64,000 nt of DNA. It comes from Herbaspirillum sp. YR522 (GTDB lineage: Bacteria; Pseudomonadota; Gammaproteobacteria; Burkholderiales; Burkholderiaceae_D). The translations under genes and the position numbers were made by a program. Location of the stretch: the NCBI RefSeq assembly GCF_000282575.1, contig NZ_AKJA01000116.1, positions 62,001 through 126,000 of the forward strand, read 5' to 3'. Under the pieces are notes generated by a model, which saw only the letters and a program-made list of their open reading frames with translations, made no database searches and was not told the DNA's origin. Below, in pieces: positions 37,678-50,949 of the stretch. How positions within the stretch are numbered: the stretch's first letter is position 1; each line of letters begins with the position of its first letter.

Positions 37678-38649
37678 ATGTCAACTGCTGCATCCAAACT
37701 CGACCTGGCGGCGCGCGCCGCCTGGATGTACTACGTGGCAGGCAATACCCAGAACGAGATTGCGGAACGGCTCGGGATCTCGCGCCAGATGGCCCAGCGC
37801 ATGGTAGCCCACGCGGGCGCGGCCAACCTGGTCAAGGTGCGCATCACGCACCCGGTGTCGTCCTGCCTGGAACTGGCGCAAGGCCTGCAGCAACGCTATG
37901 GACTCGATACCTGCCGGGTAGTGCCAGGCGCCGGCGGCGGCGACAACCCGCATGAGGCGCAGGAGGTGCAGCAGATGCTGGCGGTGGCCGGCGCCGAACT
38001 GATGGAACAATACCTCGGTTCGGAAGACCCATTGGTGGTCAATGTCGGCTCCGGACGCACCCTCAAGGCGGCCATCGAAAAGCTCGACGACATCGCCCGC
38101 CCGCAACACCAGATCGTGTCGATGATCGGCGCCTTTGCCTCGGACGGCTCGGCCAACCGCTACGACGTGGCACTGCAGGCGGCCGAGAAACTGCAGGCGC
38201 GCTTCTATCTGCTACCGGCGCCGCGGGTGGCCGAAAACGAGAGCGATCGCCAGCAGTGGTGCAATCATCGCGCCTACAAGATCGTCAGCGGACTGGCCGA
38301 GCGGGCCGACGTCACGTTCCTGGGCATCGGCACCATTGCCCTGCAAGGGGCGATGCATGAAGACGGCTTCATCGACGAGCAGGAAGTGCGGCAATTGCAA
38401 CGGCAGGGCGCGGTGGGTGAACTGATCTGCCATGCCTTCGATGGCGACGGCCGGCTGCTGCAATCGGCGCTGTCGGCACGCATCACCACCCCGCCGCTGG
38501 CGCAGCACCCCAAGCGTCCGGTGATCGCCCTGGCCGGTGGCAGCAAGAAGGCCAAAGCGGTACGCGCGGCGTTGCGCGGCGGCTGGCTGACCGGACTGGT
38601 GACCGACGAGACCTGCGCCCGCCATGCGCTGCAAGACGGTCGCACCTGA
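37678..38649 (+). CDS. SorC-family sugar-binding transcriptional regulator
   Basis: 323 residues. N-terminal helix-turn-helix (AGNTQNEIAERLGISRQMAQRM is the core, residues about 22-43, here only named), then a sugar-phosphate isomerase-like effector domain with VNVGSGRTLKAAIEKL, FLGIGTIALQGAM and GGSKKAKAVRAAL. Divergent from the polyol operon and next to the kinase gene, so most likely the local regulator responding to a polyol or its phosphate. GAGGAG is well placed before the ATG. Confidence 0.92.
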   Translation: MSTAASKLDLAARAAWMYYVAGNTQNEIAERLGISRQMAQRMVAHAGAANLVKVRITHPVSSCLELAQGLQQRYGLDTCRVVPGAGGGDNPHEAQEVQQMLAVAGAELMEQYLGSEDPLVVNVGSGRTLKAAIEKLDDIARPQHQIVSMIGAFASDGSANRYDVALQAAEKLQARFYLLPAPRVAENESDRQQWCNHRAYKIVSGLAERADVTFLGIGTIALQGAMHEDGFIDEQEVRQLQRQGAVGELICHAFDGDGRLLQSALSARITTPPLAQHPKRPVIALAGGSKKAKAVRAALRGGWLTGLVTDETCARHALQDGRT

Positions 38650-38756
38650 AGCAACGGCGCGGCACGCGCGGGCGCGGACGATGCAAGCGCCCGCGCCGAC
38701 GCCGGATCGCCCCCTCGAAACGGCCTTTGGCCCCGACTGACTGACGAAAGCCCCGC

Positions 38757-39671
38757 ATGACCCAAGCCGCCCGATTTGTCGTTTTTGGTGAAGCCCTGAC
38801 CGATTTCATCCGCCAGCCCGATGGCCAGTGGCGTGCCGTTGCCGGCGGCGCCTGCTGGAACGTGGCACGGGTTGCGGCCCGGCTGGGGGTGCCCACCGGC
38901 TATGCCGGCAGTGTCAGCACCGATGTCTTCGGCCAGGAACTGTATGCGCTCACGCGCGAGGCCGGGCTCGACATGCGCTTCACCCAGCAGGTGGCCAAGG
39001 CGCCGCTGCTGGCGATGGTCACCTCGACCACGCCGCCCGATTATTTCTTCATCGGCGACGATAGCGCCGACCTGCATTTCGACCCGACCCGGCTGCCACC
39101 GGACTGGCTAGACGAGGTGCAGGTGCTGCATTTCGGCTGCATCAGCCTGGCCCGCGAGCCACTGGCGCCGCGCTTGCTCCAGGTGGCCCGCGAGGCTTCC
39201 CGCGCCGGCCGCAAGATCGCCTTCGATCCCAACTGGCGCAAGCTGATGGACAACCCGGGCTACCGCCCCCTGCTGCGCGAACTGCTGTCGCTGTCGCATT
39301 ACGTGAAGGTGTCGGACGAAGACCTGGGCCGCCTGTTCGCCGGCGACCCGACGCCACTGGCCACGCTGCAGGCGCTGGCGCCCCAGGCCGAGATCCTGCT
39401 GACGCTGGGCGGCCAGGGCATGCAATGGATCAAGGATGGACAAGTGCTGCGCCAGCCGGCCTATGCGGTGCAGGTGATCGACACCGTGGGCTGCGGCGAC
39501 GCCTCGATGGGCGGCTGGATCGCCAGCCTGCTGCGCCAGCCCCAGGCGCCGGCCATCGCCCACCTGCAATGCGCGGCGGCCGCCGCGGCGCTGTCGGCGG
39601 CACGGGCCGGCGCCTATGCCGCCACCTGGGACGAAGTGCAAGCACTGATCGCGACGGGTAGCTCGCATTAA
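38757..39671 (+). CDS. PfkB-family fructokinase (MtlZ-like)
   Basis: 304 residues. Starts VVFGEALTDFI, has the GGACWNVARVAARLG sugar-binding block and the C-terminal anion hole DTVGCGDASMGGW; the usual Ala before GDA is Cys here. Phosphorylates fructose formed from mannitol or sorbitol, completing the route. It follows the regulator by 107 bp; in that gap is a strong GC hairpin (GCGCGGGCGC at 38666-38675 with its complement at 38687-38696). Confidence 0.9.
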   Translation: MTQAARFVVFGEALTDFIRQPDGQWRAVAGGACWNVARVAARLGVPTGYAGSVSTDVFGQELYALTREAGLDMRFTQQVAKAPLLAMVTSTTPPDYFFIGDDSADLHFDPTRLPPDWLDEVQVLHFGCISLAREPLAPRLLQVAREASRAGRKIAFDPNWRKLMDNPGYRPLLRELLSLSHYVKVSDEDLGRLFAGDPTPLATLQALAPQAEILLTLGGQGMQWIKDGQVLRQPAYAVQVIDTVGCGDASMGGWIASLLRQPQAPAIAHLQCAAAAAALSAARAGAYAATWDEVQALIATGSSH

Positions 39672-39812
39672 GTGAGGGCGAATCGCTGATCCAGCAAAGA
39701 CTATTCGCGTTGGCGGTCAACCGGAATGACGTCGGGTCCGTTTGTCTGGACGCTGCCTGCTGTAATCGAGGGATGGGGGGCGGCGTCCGACTTACTTCAA
39801 ACAACAACGATC

Positions 39813-40370
39813 ATGTCCGAAGCAACCGAACACCTGGAACACGCCGAGCACGCCCACGCGTCCGGCAACAAGAAGCTCGCCTTGCTCATCGCCATCCTGG
39901 CGCTGGTGCTGGCAATCACCGAAACCCTGAGCAAGTCCTACCAGACCGAAGTCATCCTGAAGCACCAGGAGGCCGCCAACCTGTGGGCGTTCTTCCAGGC
40001 CAAGTCGATCCGGGGCAACAGCGCACAACTGGCCAAGACCCAGCTGGGCCTGCTGGGCGACGCCAAGGACGAACGGGTGCGCGCGGCCATCGCCAAGCTC
40101 GATGACACGGTCGCGCACTACGAGGACGACGAGAAATCGGGCGAAGGCAAGAAGCAACTGGCGCACAAGGCGCGCGACGCCGAGCACGAAGCGCACGCCT
40201 ACATGGAAAAGTACGAGAAGCTGGAAATGGCCGCCGGGATGCTGCAGGTGGCCATCGTGCTGGCCTCGGCCACCATCATCACTGCGGTGGGGATGCTGGC
40301 CTGGCTGTCGATGGGGATCGGTGTGGTGGCGTTGGGGTTTGTGGCGATGGGGATCGTCGGGGCGGTTTGA
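39813..40370 (+). CDS. DUF4337-family membrane protein
   Basis: 185 residues. Short acidic, histidine-rich start (TEHLEHAEHAHAS), one hydrophobic helix (LALLIAILALVLAITE), a long charged helical part with QEAANLWAFFQAKSIRGN, and two hydrophobic helices at the C-terminus. This matches the layout of DUF4337 proteins, whose function is unknown. I chose the ATG at 39813 because the upstream in-frame part is not hydrophobic or conserved-looking; no clear Shine-Dalgarno is present. Confidence 0.8.
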   Translation: MSEATEHLEHAEHAHASGNKKLALLIAILALVLAITETLSKSYQTEVILKHQEAANLWAFFQAKSIRGNSAQLAKTQLGLLGDAKDERVRAAIAKLDDTVAHYEDDEKSGEGKKQLAHKARDAEHEAHAYMEKYEKLEMAAGMLQVAIVLASATIITAVGMLAWLSMGIGVVALGFVAMGIVGAV

Positions 40371-40588
40371 GGTTTTCCGCCTGACTGCAGGAAAATGCTC
40401 TGCTTGGACCTCGCAGGAGTTCCACGCGACTGTCTTCGGCTGTCAAAGGGCCGGTCCTGAGCCTTATGGAAGGACCGGCGCGTGTTGAGCCCTCCTGGGC
40501 CGGCTGCTCTTGCTACATGCCGATGTACTGGCTTTATATTTATCTTTCTCCGGCCGAAGGGGCTCGCCGGGAGTCCGCCCGGCAGCGG

Positions 40589-40619
40589 CCCCTCTTTCTT
40601 GAACGCCAAGAAAGAGGGG
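40589..40619. repeat. 12-bp perfect inverted repeat
   Basis: CCCCTCTTTCTT and its exact complement around a 7-base loop (GAACGCC). Strong hairpin in either transcript. A purine/pyrimidine split of the arms is notable. Confidence 0.85.
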
Positions 40620-40709
40620 CAAAGAAAGCGCGCCCCGGCTGCTCCGAATGGGGACAGCATTGCCGCCTCGCCTTCGGCATCGGGCTTGGTATCGCTTGGT
40701 GCTATCTGC

Positions 40710-40737
40710 CGCGCTTTTTTCCTAAGAAAAAAGCGCG
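40710..40737. repeat. 12-bp perfect inverted repeat with T/A tracts
   Basis: CGCGCTTTTTTC pairs with GAAAAAAGCGCG around a 4-base CTAA loop. The T-run lies inside the stem, not after it, so it is not a classical terminator for either flank. Confidence 0.85.
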
Positions 40738-40793
40738 AACCCGTCTAGCTACCTTGGCCTGTAACCCGCTATTTTTTGCGCCTAAAGAACACC

Positions 40794-40829
40794 GTTCGGG
40801 CTGAGTAAGCGCGTAGCGCTGTATCGAAG
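40794..40829. repeat. REP-like element, third copy in the window
   Basis: GTTCGGGCTGAGTA, a 5-bp stem AGCGC-GTA-GCGCT, then GTATCGAAG. Ends and order match the arms of the pair at 15754-15850; only the hairpin stem differs, with compensating changes on both sides. Confidence 0.85.
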
Positions 40830-40838
40830 CCTGTCCTG

Positions 40839-40866
40839 AGCTTGTCGAAGGAAGCTTGTCGAAGGA
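40839..40866. repeat. 14-bp tandem duplication
   Basis: AGCTTGTCGAAGGA occurs twice head to tail, directly after the REP-like element. The unit itself (CTTGTCGAAGG) resembles a tail often linked to such elements in proteobacteria. Confidence 0.9.
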
Positions 40867-40930
40867 AACCCGCCGAAACAGGGCTGTCGCAGGCCCCGGC
40901 AAAAGCCAGGGCCGGGAGGGTTCCTTGTTG

Positions 40931-43216
<2,286 letters not shown>

Positions 43217-43406
43217 GGCGCCCATTATACGGCCACGGCCCGCGCCGGGCCGCCGCCCTACCGGCCCCAAAGAGGATGGACATGCAAGCCGCCACGTCTC
43301 GAAAAACTAAAATTTCCAATAAATCTGAAACCGCATTGCTACTGCTTGCGCTAATCTCCTTCGGTTTCCGTCCTTTCCTGCCATCGCCCACTAGCGCCTG
43401 CCTACC

Positions 43407-43970
43407 ATGCCAATCTTCCGCCGCGGCCCTCTCTGGTCCTTCCTGCTGGTTCCCCTGATGATCGCGGCCTGCGCCTCGCCGCCGCCCAGCGCCATGCGTT
43501 CCAACGTGCGTCAATTGCTGGCGCTGCAGAAATCCCGGCTGGACGTGGCCATCACCGTGGCACGCAGCAAATGGAACTCCGGCGCGCCTATAGACGACCC
43601 GGTGCGCGAGGGCATCATCCTTGACGACGTTGCCCAGCGCGCGCGCAACCTGGGGCTGGACGAACAATGGACGCGGCGCTTCTTCCAGGACCAGTTCGAT
43701 GCCGGCAAGCTGGTGCAACGCGACCTGCATCGCCAATGGCGGCAAGAGCAGCGCCCGCCGTTTGCCAATCCGCCCGACCTGGGGCGCGAGGTGCGACCGG
43801 TGCTGGATCGGCTCACTCCCGAGTTACTGGCGATGCTGACCCAATTGCAAGGGCGACAATGCGATCCATCCGTCACCCGCGCACTGCACGAACTGACACC
43901 CCGGATACTGGGCGAGGCCTATCCGGCGCCGGTGCAGAACAAGGCCATCGAGGCATTGCGCTGTGATTGA
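43407..43970 (+). CDS. Secreted gamma-class chorismate mutase (AroQ-gamma), probable lipoprotein
   Basis: 187 residues. A signal sequence with a lipobox-like LMIAAC (Cys22) is followed by an all-helical body with LLALQKSRLDVAITVARSKWNSG, PIDDPVREGIILDDV and FFQDQFDAGKLVQRDLHRQW. These match the catalytic Arg/Lys/Glu regions of exported AroQ proteins. It would convert chorismate to prephenate in the periplasm or outer membrane. The function of exported chorismate mutase in bacteria is not settled. The neighbours give no aromatic-pathway context. Confidence 0.82.
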   Translation: MPIFRRGPLWSFLLVPLMIAACASPPPSAMRSNVRQLLALQKSRLDVAITVARSKWNSGAPIDDPVREGIILDDVAQRARNLGLDEQWTRRFFQDQFDAGKLVQRDLHRQWRQEQRPPFANPPDLGREVRPVLDRLTPELLAMLTQLQGRQCDPSVTRALHELTPRILGEAYPAPVQNKAIEALRCD

Positions 43971-44155
43971 CGCCATCGCAGCGATCAACTGCAGGCCTTG
44001 CCGATTCGACATCGTCGCGCAAATACGACCAATTCCAGGCTACCGGACGTAACACCGGTTGCTGTCCTGCAGCATTGCAGCGGGAAGAGTAAAATCGAGG
44101 CTGTCGTTCACGCGCCCTGCGGCGCTTGCGGCGTCCTCGTACCCTTTTCCCCATC

Positions 44156-45379
44156 ATGTCCGACGATTCCTGTAGTCCCTCTCCAGCGACCACGCCTGTG
44201 GCGCCTGCGCTCACCCGCGCCAAGGTCACCTCGCAGATCCTGTCCACCGCCTTCTATACCTTCGTGGTCTACCTGGCCATCGGCATCCCGATGGCAGTGC
44301 TGCCCGGCTATATCCACGTCGATCTGGGCTATAGCTCGGTGATCGCCGGGCTGGGCATCAGCGTGCAGTATTTCGCCACCTTCATCAGTCGCGCCAACGC
44401 GGGACGCATGATCGACACCGTCGGCGCCAAGCAGACCGTCATGCGCGGCATGCTGCTGTGCACCGGCAGCGGCGTGCTGCTGCTGGTGGCGGCGCTGGCG
44501 CAGCCGCTGCCGTTTCTCAGCCTGGTCCTGCTGTTCGTCAGCCGCGCCCTGCTGGGCCTGGGCGAGAGCCTGGTCGGCACCGGCGCCATCATGTGGGGCA
44601 TCGGTCGCGTCGGTGCCGAGAATACGGCCAAGATGATCTCCTGGAACGGCATCGCCACCTATGGCGCGCTGGCCATCGGCGCACCGCTGGGCGTGGTGCT
44701 CGACCGTTCGCTGGGCTTTGCCACGATCGGCATGGCCAGCGCCGCGCTGACGGTGCTGGGCTACCTGCTGGCGCGCAGGGGCCCGATGGTGCCGGTAATC
44801 GCCGGCGAGCGCCTGTCGTTCAAGCTGGTGCTGCGGCGCGTGTTTGCCTTCGGCATGGGACTGGCCTTCGGGACCATCGGCTTCGGCTCGATCGCCACCT
44901 TCATCACGCTGTATTACGCCGACCATCAATGGGGCAATGCGGCCTTCGCGCTGACCGCATTCTCGAGCGCATTCGTCGGTTCACGCCTGCTGTTTGCCAA
45001 TGCCATCAATCGCTTCGGCGGCTATCGGGTGGCCATCGTCAGTTTCCTGACCGAGGCAGTGGGCCTGGTGCTGCTGTGGGTCGCCACCGGGCCCGAGGTC
45101 GCCATGCTCGGCGCGGCGCTGACCGGTTTCGGTTTTGCGCTGGTGTTTCCGTCGCTGGGCGTGGAAGCGGTCAAGGTGGTGCCGGCGGCCAACCGGGGTG
45201 CGGCACTGGCGGCCTATTCGGTGTTTCTCGACCTGGCGCTGGGCTTCACCGGCCCACTGGCGGGCCTGATCGTGGGGCAGTTGGGCTATCCGCAGGTGTT
45301 CCTGTTTGCGGCCATCGCGGCACTGGGCGCGGTGGCACTGACCCTGTCGCTGTATCGCAGCGCCCAGCAAAGCGCCTGA
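44156..45379 (+). CDS. MFS transporter (YhhS-like)
   Basis: 407 residues and about 12 transmembrane helices. The segment [16 protein letters not shown] between helices 2 and 3 is the MFS loop motif; [12 protein letters not shown] and [14 protein letters not shown] match the YhhS/UPF0226 group. The substrate is unknown; relatives are putative drug or arabinose exporters. It starts at an ATG 10 codons inside the open frame and ends 24 bp before a strong hairpin. Confidence 0.88.
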   Translation: MSDDSCSPSPATTPVAPALTRAKVTSQILSTAFYTFVVYLAIGIPMAVLPGYIHVDLGYSSVIAGLGISVQYFATFISRANAGRMIDTVGAKQTVMRGMLLCTGSGVLLLVAALAQPLPFLSLVLLFVSRALLGLGESLVGTGAIMWGIGRVGAENTAKMISWNGIATYGALAIGAPLGVVLDRSLGFATIGMASAALTVLGYLLARRGPMVPVIAGERLSFKLVLRRVFAFGMGLAFGTIGFGSIATFITLYYADHQWGNAAFALTAFSSAFVGSRLLFANAINRFGGYRVAIVSFLTEAVGLVLLWVATGPEVAMLGAALTGFGFALVFPSLGVEAVKVVPAANRGAALAAYSVFLDLALGFTGPLAGLIVGQLGYPQVFLFAAIAALGAVALTLSLYRSAQQSA

Positions 45380-45402
45380 CCGTCGCGCAGGAGCGCTATC
45401 CG

Positions 45403-45436
45403 ATGGGGCCGATAGCATCAACGCTATCGGCCCCAT
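45403..45436 (+). terminator. Rho-independent terminator after the MFS gene
   Basis: Perfect 14-bp stem (ATGGGGCCGATAGC and its complement) with the loop ATCAAC, followed by TGGTATTTTC. The U-run is weak but the stem is very strong. Confidence 0.7.
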
Positions 45437-45581
45437 TGGTATTTTCAAGGGCGATGTTCGTTGAAATACGGAACGGTTACCCCATCTGTGAAGTCATCAC
45501 AGCAGCGCAAAAAGCAAGTCGCTGGGCGATTTGCAATAGAATCGCGATGTCCGTCACCCACACATCCCCAAGGAGAGAAGA

Positions 45582-46076
45582 ATGGCAAAGAAGAACGTAG
45601 CTGCCCCCGCGATCAATATCGGCATCAACGACAAGGATCGCAAGAAGATCGCCGATGGCCTGTCCAAGCTGCTGGCCGACACCTATACGCTCTACCTGAA
45701 GACCCACAACTTCCACTGGAACGTGACCGGCCCGATGTTCAACACGCTGCACCTGATGTTCGAAGGCCAGTACACCGAGCTGGCGCTGGCGGTGGACCAG
45801 ATCGCCGAGCGCATCCGCGCCCTGGGCTATCCGGCACCAGGTACCTACAAGGACTTCGCCCGCCTGTCGTCGATTCCCGAGGCCGACGGCGTGCCCAACG
45901 CGCAGGAAATGATCGCCCAGCTGGTGACCGGCCAGGAAGCCGTCACCCGCACCGCCCGTTCGATCTTCCCGGCCGTGGATGCCGCCTCCGATGAGCCCAC
46001 CGCCGACCTGCTGACCCAGCGCATGCAATTGCACGAAAAGAATGCGTGGATGCTGCGCAGCCTGCTGGAAGGCTGA
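45582..46076 (+). CDS. dps: DNA protection during starvation protein (Dps)
   Basis: 164-residue ferritin-like protein that stores iron and shields DNA from oxidative damage. [22 protein letters not shown] supplies part of the ferroxidase site at the dimer interface (key His, Asp/Glu), and [17 protein letters not shown] matches the family. The lysine-containing N-terminus could bind DNA. A good AGGAGA precedes the ATG. An isolated unit with terminators on both sides. Confidence 0.96.
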   Translation: MAKKNVAAPAINIGINDKDRKKIADGLSKLLADTYTLYLKTHNFHWNVTGPMFNTLHLMFEGQYTELALAVDQIAERIRALGYPAPGTYKDFARLSSIPEADGVPNAQEMIAQLVTGQEAVTRTARSIFPAVDAASDEPTADLLTQRMQLHEKNAWMLRSLLEG

Positions 46077-46102
46077 TCGAACCGCATCACCGCGTCATCC
46101 CG

Positions 46103-46139
46103 ATGCTGCCCCGCCTTACCGGCCGGGCAGCATTTTTTT
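46103..46139 (+). terminator. Rho-independent terminator of dps
   Basis: Stem ATGCTGCCC with GGGCAGCAT, 13-base loop, then seven T. Located 26 bp after the dps stop and just before the end of the opposing thiE. Confidence 0.92.
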
Positions 46140-46146
46140 CGAGACA

Positions 46147-46782
46147 TCACGGGCGATACAAGGCGGCCAGCTCGCGCGTCTTGCGCTCGCCCTCCGGGAC
46201 CAGGTAGACACTGCTGATGACGGCCACCATGTCGGCCCCCTGCGCCACCAGCGGCGGCGCATTCTCGAGCGTGATGCCGCCGATCACCACCACCGGCAGC
46301 GGGACCTCGCGCTTGGACTGGGCGATGATGGCGGGTTCGGTACGAAAGTCGTATTGCTTCACGCGCGACGGATAGAACCCGCCAAAGGCGACATAGCTGG
46401 CGCCGTCGTTCCAGGCCGCATGCGCCAGGGCCAGCGTGCCGTAGCACGAGGCGCCGACGATCCGGTCGGGCCCGACCAGCCGCCGCACCTCGGCAATCGA
46501 GGCGTCGGTGCCGCCGACGTGGATACCGTCGGCCTCCAGCGCCAGGCACAGATCGACATGGTCGTTGATGACCAGCGGCACGCCATGGCGACGGCATGCC
46601 GCCAGCAGCGCCGCCGCCTGCTCCAGGCGCCGTGCGGGCGAGGCGCTCTTGTGGCGGTATTGCACCAGTGCCGCGCCGGCCCCCAGCGCCAGTTCGGTGG
46701 CATCGATCAATTGCTGCGTGTCGTCCCAGTCGGGGGTGACGATGTACAAGCCGCGCAAGTGCTTGGCGTATGCGGGATTCAT
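46147..46782 (-). CDS. thiE: Thiamine-phosphate synthase
   Basis: Joins HMP-pyrophosphate and thiazole phosphate to thiamine phosphate. 211-residue TIM barrel: GLYIVTPDW, VQYRHKSASP, VPLVINDHVDLCLALEADGIHVG (here only as landmark) and VVVIGGITLENAP. GCAGGAG precedes the ATG. It is the last gene of the operon, 16 bp after thiD. Confidence 0.95.
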   Translation of the reverse strand: MNPAYAKHLRGLYIVTPDWDDTQQLIDATELALGAGAALVQYRHKSASPARRLEQAAALLAACRRHGVPLVINDHVDLCLALEADGIHVGGTDASIAEVRRLVGPDRIVGASCYGTLALAHAAWNDGASYVAFGGFYPSRVKQYDFRTEPAIIAQSKREVPLPVVVIGGITLENAPPLVAQGADMVAVISSVYLVPEGERKTRELAALYRP

Positions 46783-46798
46783 GCTGTTCTCCTGCCGC

Positions 46799-47620
46799 TC
46801 AGGCGGCGTCAAAAAGGGCCACGCGCGCGGGAATGCGCTGCCCCGGCGCGATCGCATAGGAACTCGACAGGCTGTGCTGGGTGTAGCGCTGCGCCAGCGC
46901 GATGGCGTCGTGCATGCCCAGGCCGCGCGCCAGGCACGCCGCCAGCGCCGCGGCCAGGGTGCAACCGCTGCCGTGGAATTCATCGGCCAGGCGCGGCCAC
47001 TGCCAGCGGCCCAGCTCGTCTGCGGCGTCGCCGCCATACCAGCGATTGACCACATCCTGCTGCAGCGGGCCATGCCCCCCCTTGAGCAGGACTTGGGCGC
47101 AGCCGCGCTGCAACAGGGCCCGCGCCTGCACCTGTGGCGCGCCGTCGCCGCACAGGCGACGCGCCTCGTCGAGATTGGGCGTGATCACCGTGGCCAGCGC
47201 GAACAACGGCTCCAGCACGCGCACGGCGTCGTCGGCCGAGAGCTGGTCGCCGCGGCCATTGGCCAGCACCGGGTCGAGCACCACCGGCAGATCCGGATCG
47301 CGGGCGCGCAACTGGCCGATCAGGGCGGCGATCGCTTCGGCATTGGCCAGGCTGCCGGCGATGCCCAGCTTGACGGCGGCGATATCGAAACGGTCGATCA
47401 GCACCTGGGCCTGGTGGCGCACCAGCTCGGGTGGCACCGGATGTACCGCGAAGACGACCTCGTTGTGCTGCACGGTGAGCGCGGTCGGCACCGACAGCGG
47501 ATGGCAGCCGAGCGCGCTGATGGCCGGTATATCGGCCTGCATGCCGGCGCCACCGCTGGGATCGGAACCCGACAACACCAGCACGCAGGGCGGCGTGCTG
47601 CGATAGCCTTGCGCGCTCAT
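46799..47620 (-). CDS. thiD: Hydroxymethylpyrimidine / phosphomethylpyrimidine kinase
   Basis: Phosphorylates HMP and HMP-phosphate. 273 residues of the ribokinase-like fold: [17 protein letters not shown] at the N-terminus, [26 protein letters not shown], and the C-terminal anion hole [13 protein letters not shown]. The start overlaps the thiG stop (ATGA). Confidence 0.96.
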   Translation of the reverse strand: MSAQGYRSTPPCVLVLSGSDPSGGAGMQADIPAISALGCHPLSVPTALTVQHNEVVFAVHPVPPELVRHQAQVLIDRFDIAAVKLGIAGSLANAEAIAALIGQLRARDPDLPVVLDPVLANGRGDQLSADDAVRVLEPLFALATVITPNLDEARRLCGDGAPQVQARALLQRGCAQVLLKGGHGPLQQDVVNRWYGGDAADELGRWQWPRLADEFHGSGCTLAAALAACLARGLGMHDAIALAQRYTQHSLSSSYAIAPGQRIPARVALFDAA

Positions 47621-48426
47621 GCCACCCGGCCGGCCATCGGCGAGGACGGCGACGCGCTGAACTTGCGCGCCATGCGCCCGGCCAGGAAAGCCTCGCGCCC
47701 GGCCTGCACCGCCAGCTTCATGGCGTGCGCCATGCGCACCGGATCGCGCGCGGCGGCGATGGCGCTGTTCATCAATACGCCATCGCAACCCAGTTCCATG
47801 GCAATGGCCGCGTCCGAGGCGGTGCCCACGCCGGCATCGACCAGCACCGGCACCCTGGCCTGCTCGATGATCAACGACAGGTTCCATGGATTGAGAATGC
47901 CCATGCCAGAACCGATCAGGGAGGCCAGCGGCATCACCGCGGCCACCCCCAGGTCTTCCAGCATGCGTGCCTGGATCGGGTCGTCGCTGCAATAGACCAT
48001 CACATCGAAGCCGTCCTTGACCAGCACCTCGGCCGCCTTCAGGGTTTCGGGCATGTTGGGAAAAAGGGTCTTCTCGTCGCCCAGCACTTCCAGCTTGACC
48101 AGCTGCCGACCGCCCAGCAGCTCACGCGCCAGTTGCAGGGTATAGATCGCGTCCTCGGCGTTGTAGCAGCCGGCGGTATTGGGCAGGATCGTGAATTGCG
48201 ACGGCGGCACCGCGTCCAGCAGGCTGGGCGCGTTGGGGTCCTGGCCGATGTTGACGCGGCGAATCGCCACCGTGATGATCTCGGCGCCGCTGGCGATGGT
48301 GGCCGCGCGGGTCTGCTCGAGGTCCCGGTACTTGCCGCTGCCCACCAGCAGGCGCGAGCCGTAGGTGGTACCGGCGATGGTCAGGCCCGGGTCCTGCTGC
48401 AGGGCTGCAGTGTCGTTCATGTTCAT
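47617..48426 (-). CDS. thiG: Thiazole synthase
   Basis: Makes the thiazole ring from deoxyxylulose phosphate, ThiS-thiocarboxylate and dehydroglycine. 269 residues: [23 protein letters not shown] with the active-site region, and [14 protein letters not shown]. Three ATG codons lie close together; the one at 48426 has AAGGA seven bases upstream, so I prefer it over 48432. Confidence 0.94.
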   Translation of the reverse strand: MNMNDTAALQQDPGLTIAGTTYGSRLLVGSGKYRDLEQTRAATIASGAEIITVAIRRVNIGQDPNAPSLLDAVPPSQFTILPNTAGCYNAEDAIYTLQLARELLGGRQLVKLEVLGDEKTLFPNMPETLKAAEVLVKDGFDVMVYCSDDPIQARMLEDLGVAAVMPLASLIGSGMGILNPWNLSLIIEQARVPVLVDAGVGTASDAAIAMELGCDGVLMNSAIAAARDPVRMAHAMKLAVQAGREAFLAGRMARKFSASPSSPMAGRVA

Positions 48427-48463
48427 GTGCATGTCCTTTGAAAAATGCGCCACCGGGATCGGC

Positions 48464-48673
48464 TCAACCGCCGCCGATGGCCTTGACCACATCGACCTGG
48501 TCGGCCTCTTCCAGCAGGTGGTCGTTCCACTGCGGAGTCGGTACCACACGGCGGTTGACCGCCACCGCCACCGCGCGGCCACCCAGCTCGAGGAGCTCGA
48601 TCAGGTGCGCTACGCTGCGGCGGTCGGCATCGACCAGATGCGGCTTGCCATTGAGTTCTATGCGCACGTTCAT
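48464..48673 (-). CDS. thiS: Sulfur carrier protein ThiS
   Basis: 69 residues with ubiquitin-like fold and the Gly-Gly C-terminus (KAIGGG; one extra Gly beyond the usual GG). [11 protein letters not shown] in the middle is characteristic. The start is one base after the thiC stop. No thiF-like activating enzyme is seen in the window. Confidence 0.93.
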   Translation of the reverse strand: MNVRIELNGKPHLVDADRRSVAHLIELLELGGRAVAVAVNRRVVPTPQWNDHLLEEADQVDVVKAIGGG

Positions 48674-48674
48674 G

Positions 48675-50774
<2,100 letters not shown>

Positions 50775-50949
50775 GTACGACGGTCATGCGTGCTGCTTGT
50801 CGTGGGCCGGATTCTACACTTCTGCCCCGATCCCGCAAGCGATATCGCGCAGGTTTGCAGCGCGGCAACATGGGCCCGATGGCGCTGGCGCGCCACGGGC
50901 GGCCCGGCTCCCTTATAATGGACGGTTTCGCAAAAACACACGTCAAATC

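Larger units (their letters stand above)
40371..40930. other. Repeat-rich intergenic region
   Basis: 560 bp with no gene I can support. It holds a CCGGG-CCCGG hairpin at about 40568-40583, a 12-bp stem at 40589-40619, another at 40710-40737, a REP-like element at 40794-40829 and a 14-bp tandem duplication at 40839-40866. The reading frames that cross it change character at each repeat, which argues against coding. Confidence 0.7.

Noticed and set aside
40466-40804. 112-codon plus-strand frame in the repeat-rich region
   Set aside because: Runs through several inverted repeats, no recognisable domain, composition changes along its length.
43276-43458. 60-codon frame before the chorismate mutase gene, with AAAGAGG upstream
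   Set aside because: Overlaps the start of a well-supported gene in another frame and resembles nothing I know; a weak signal only.
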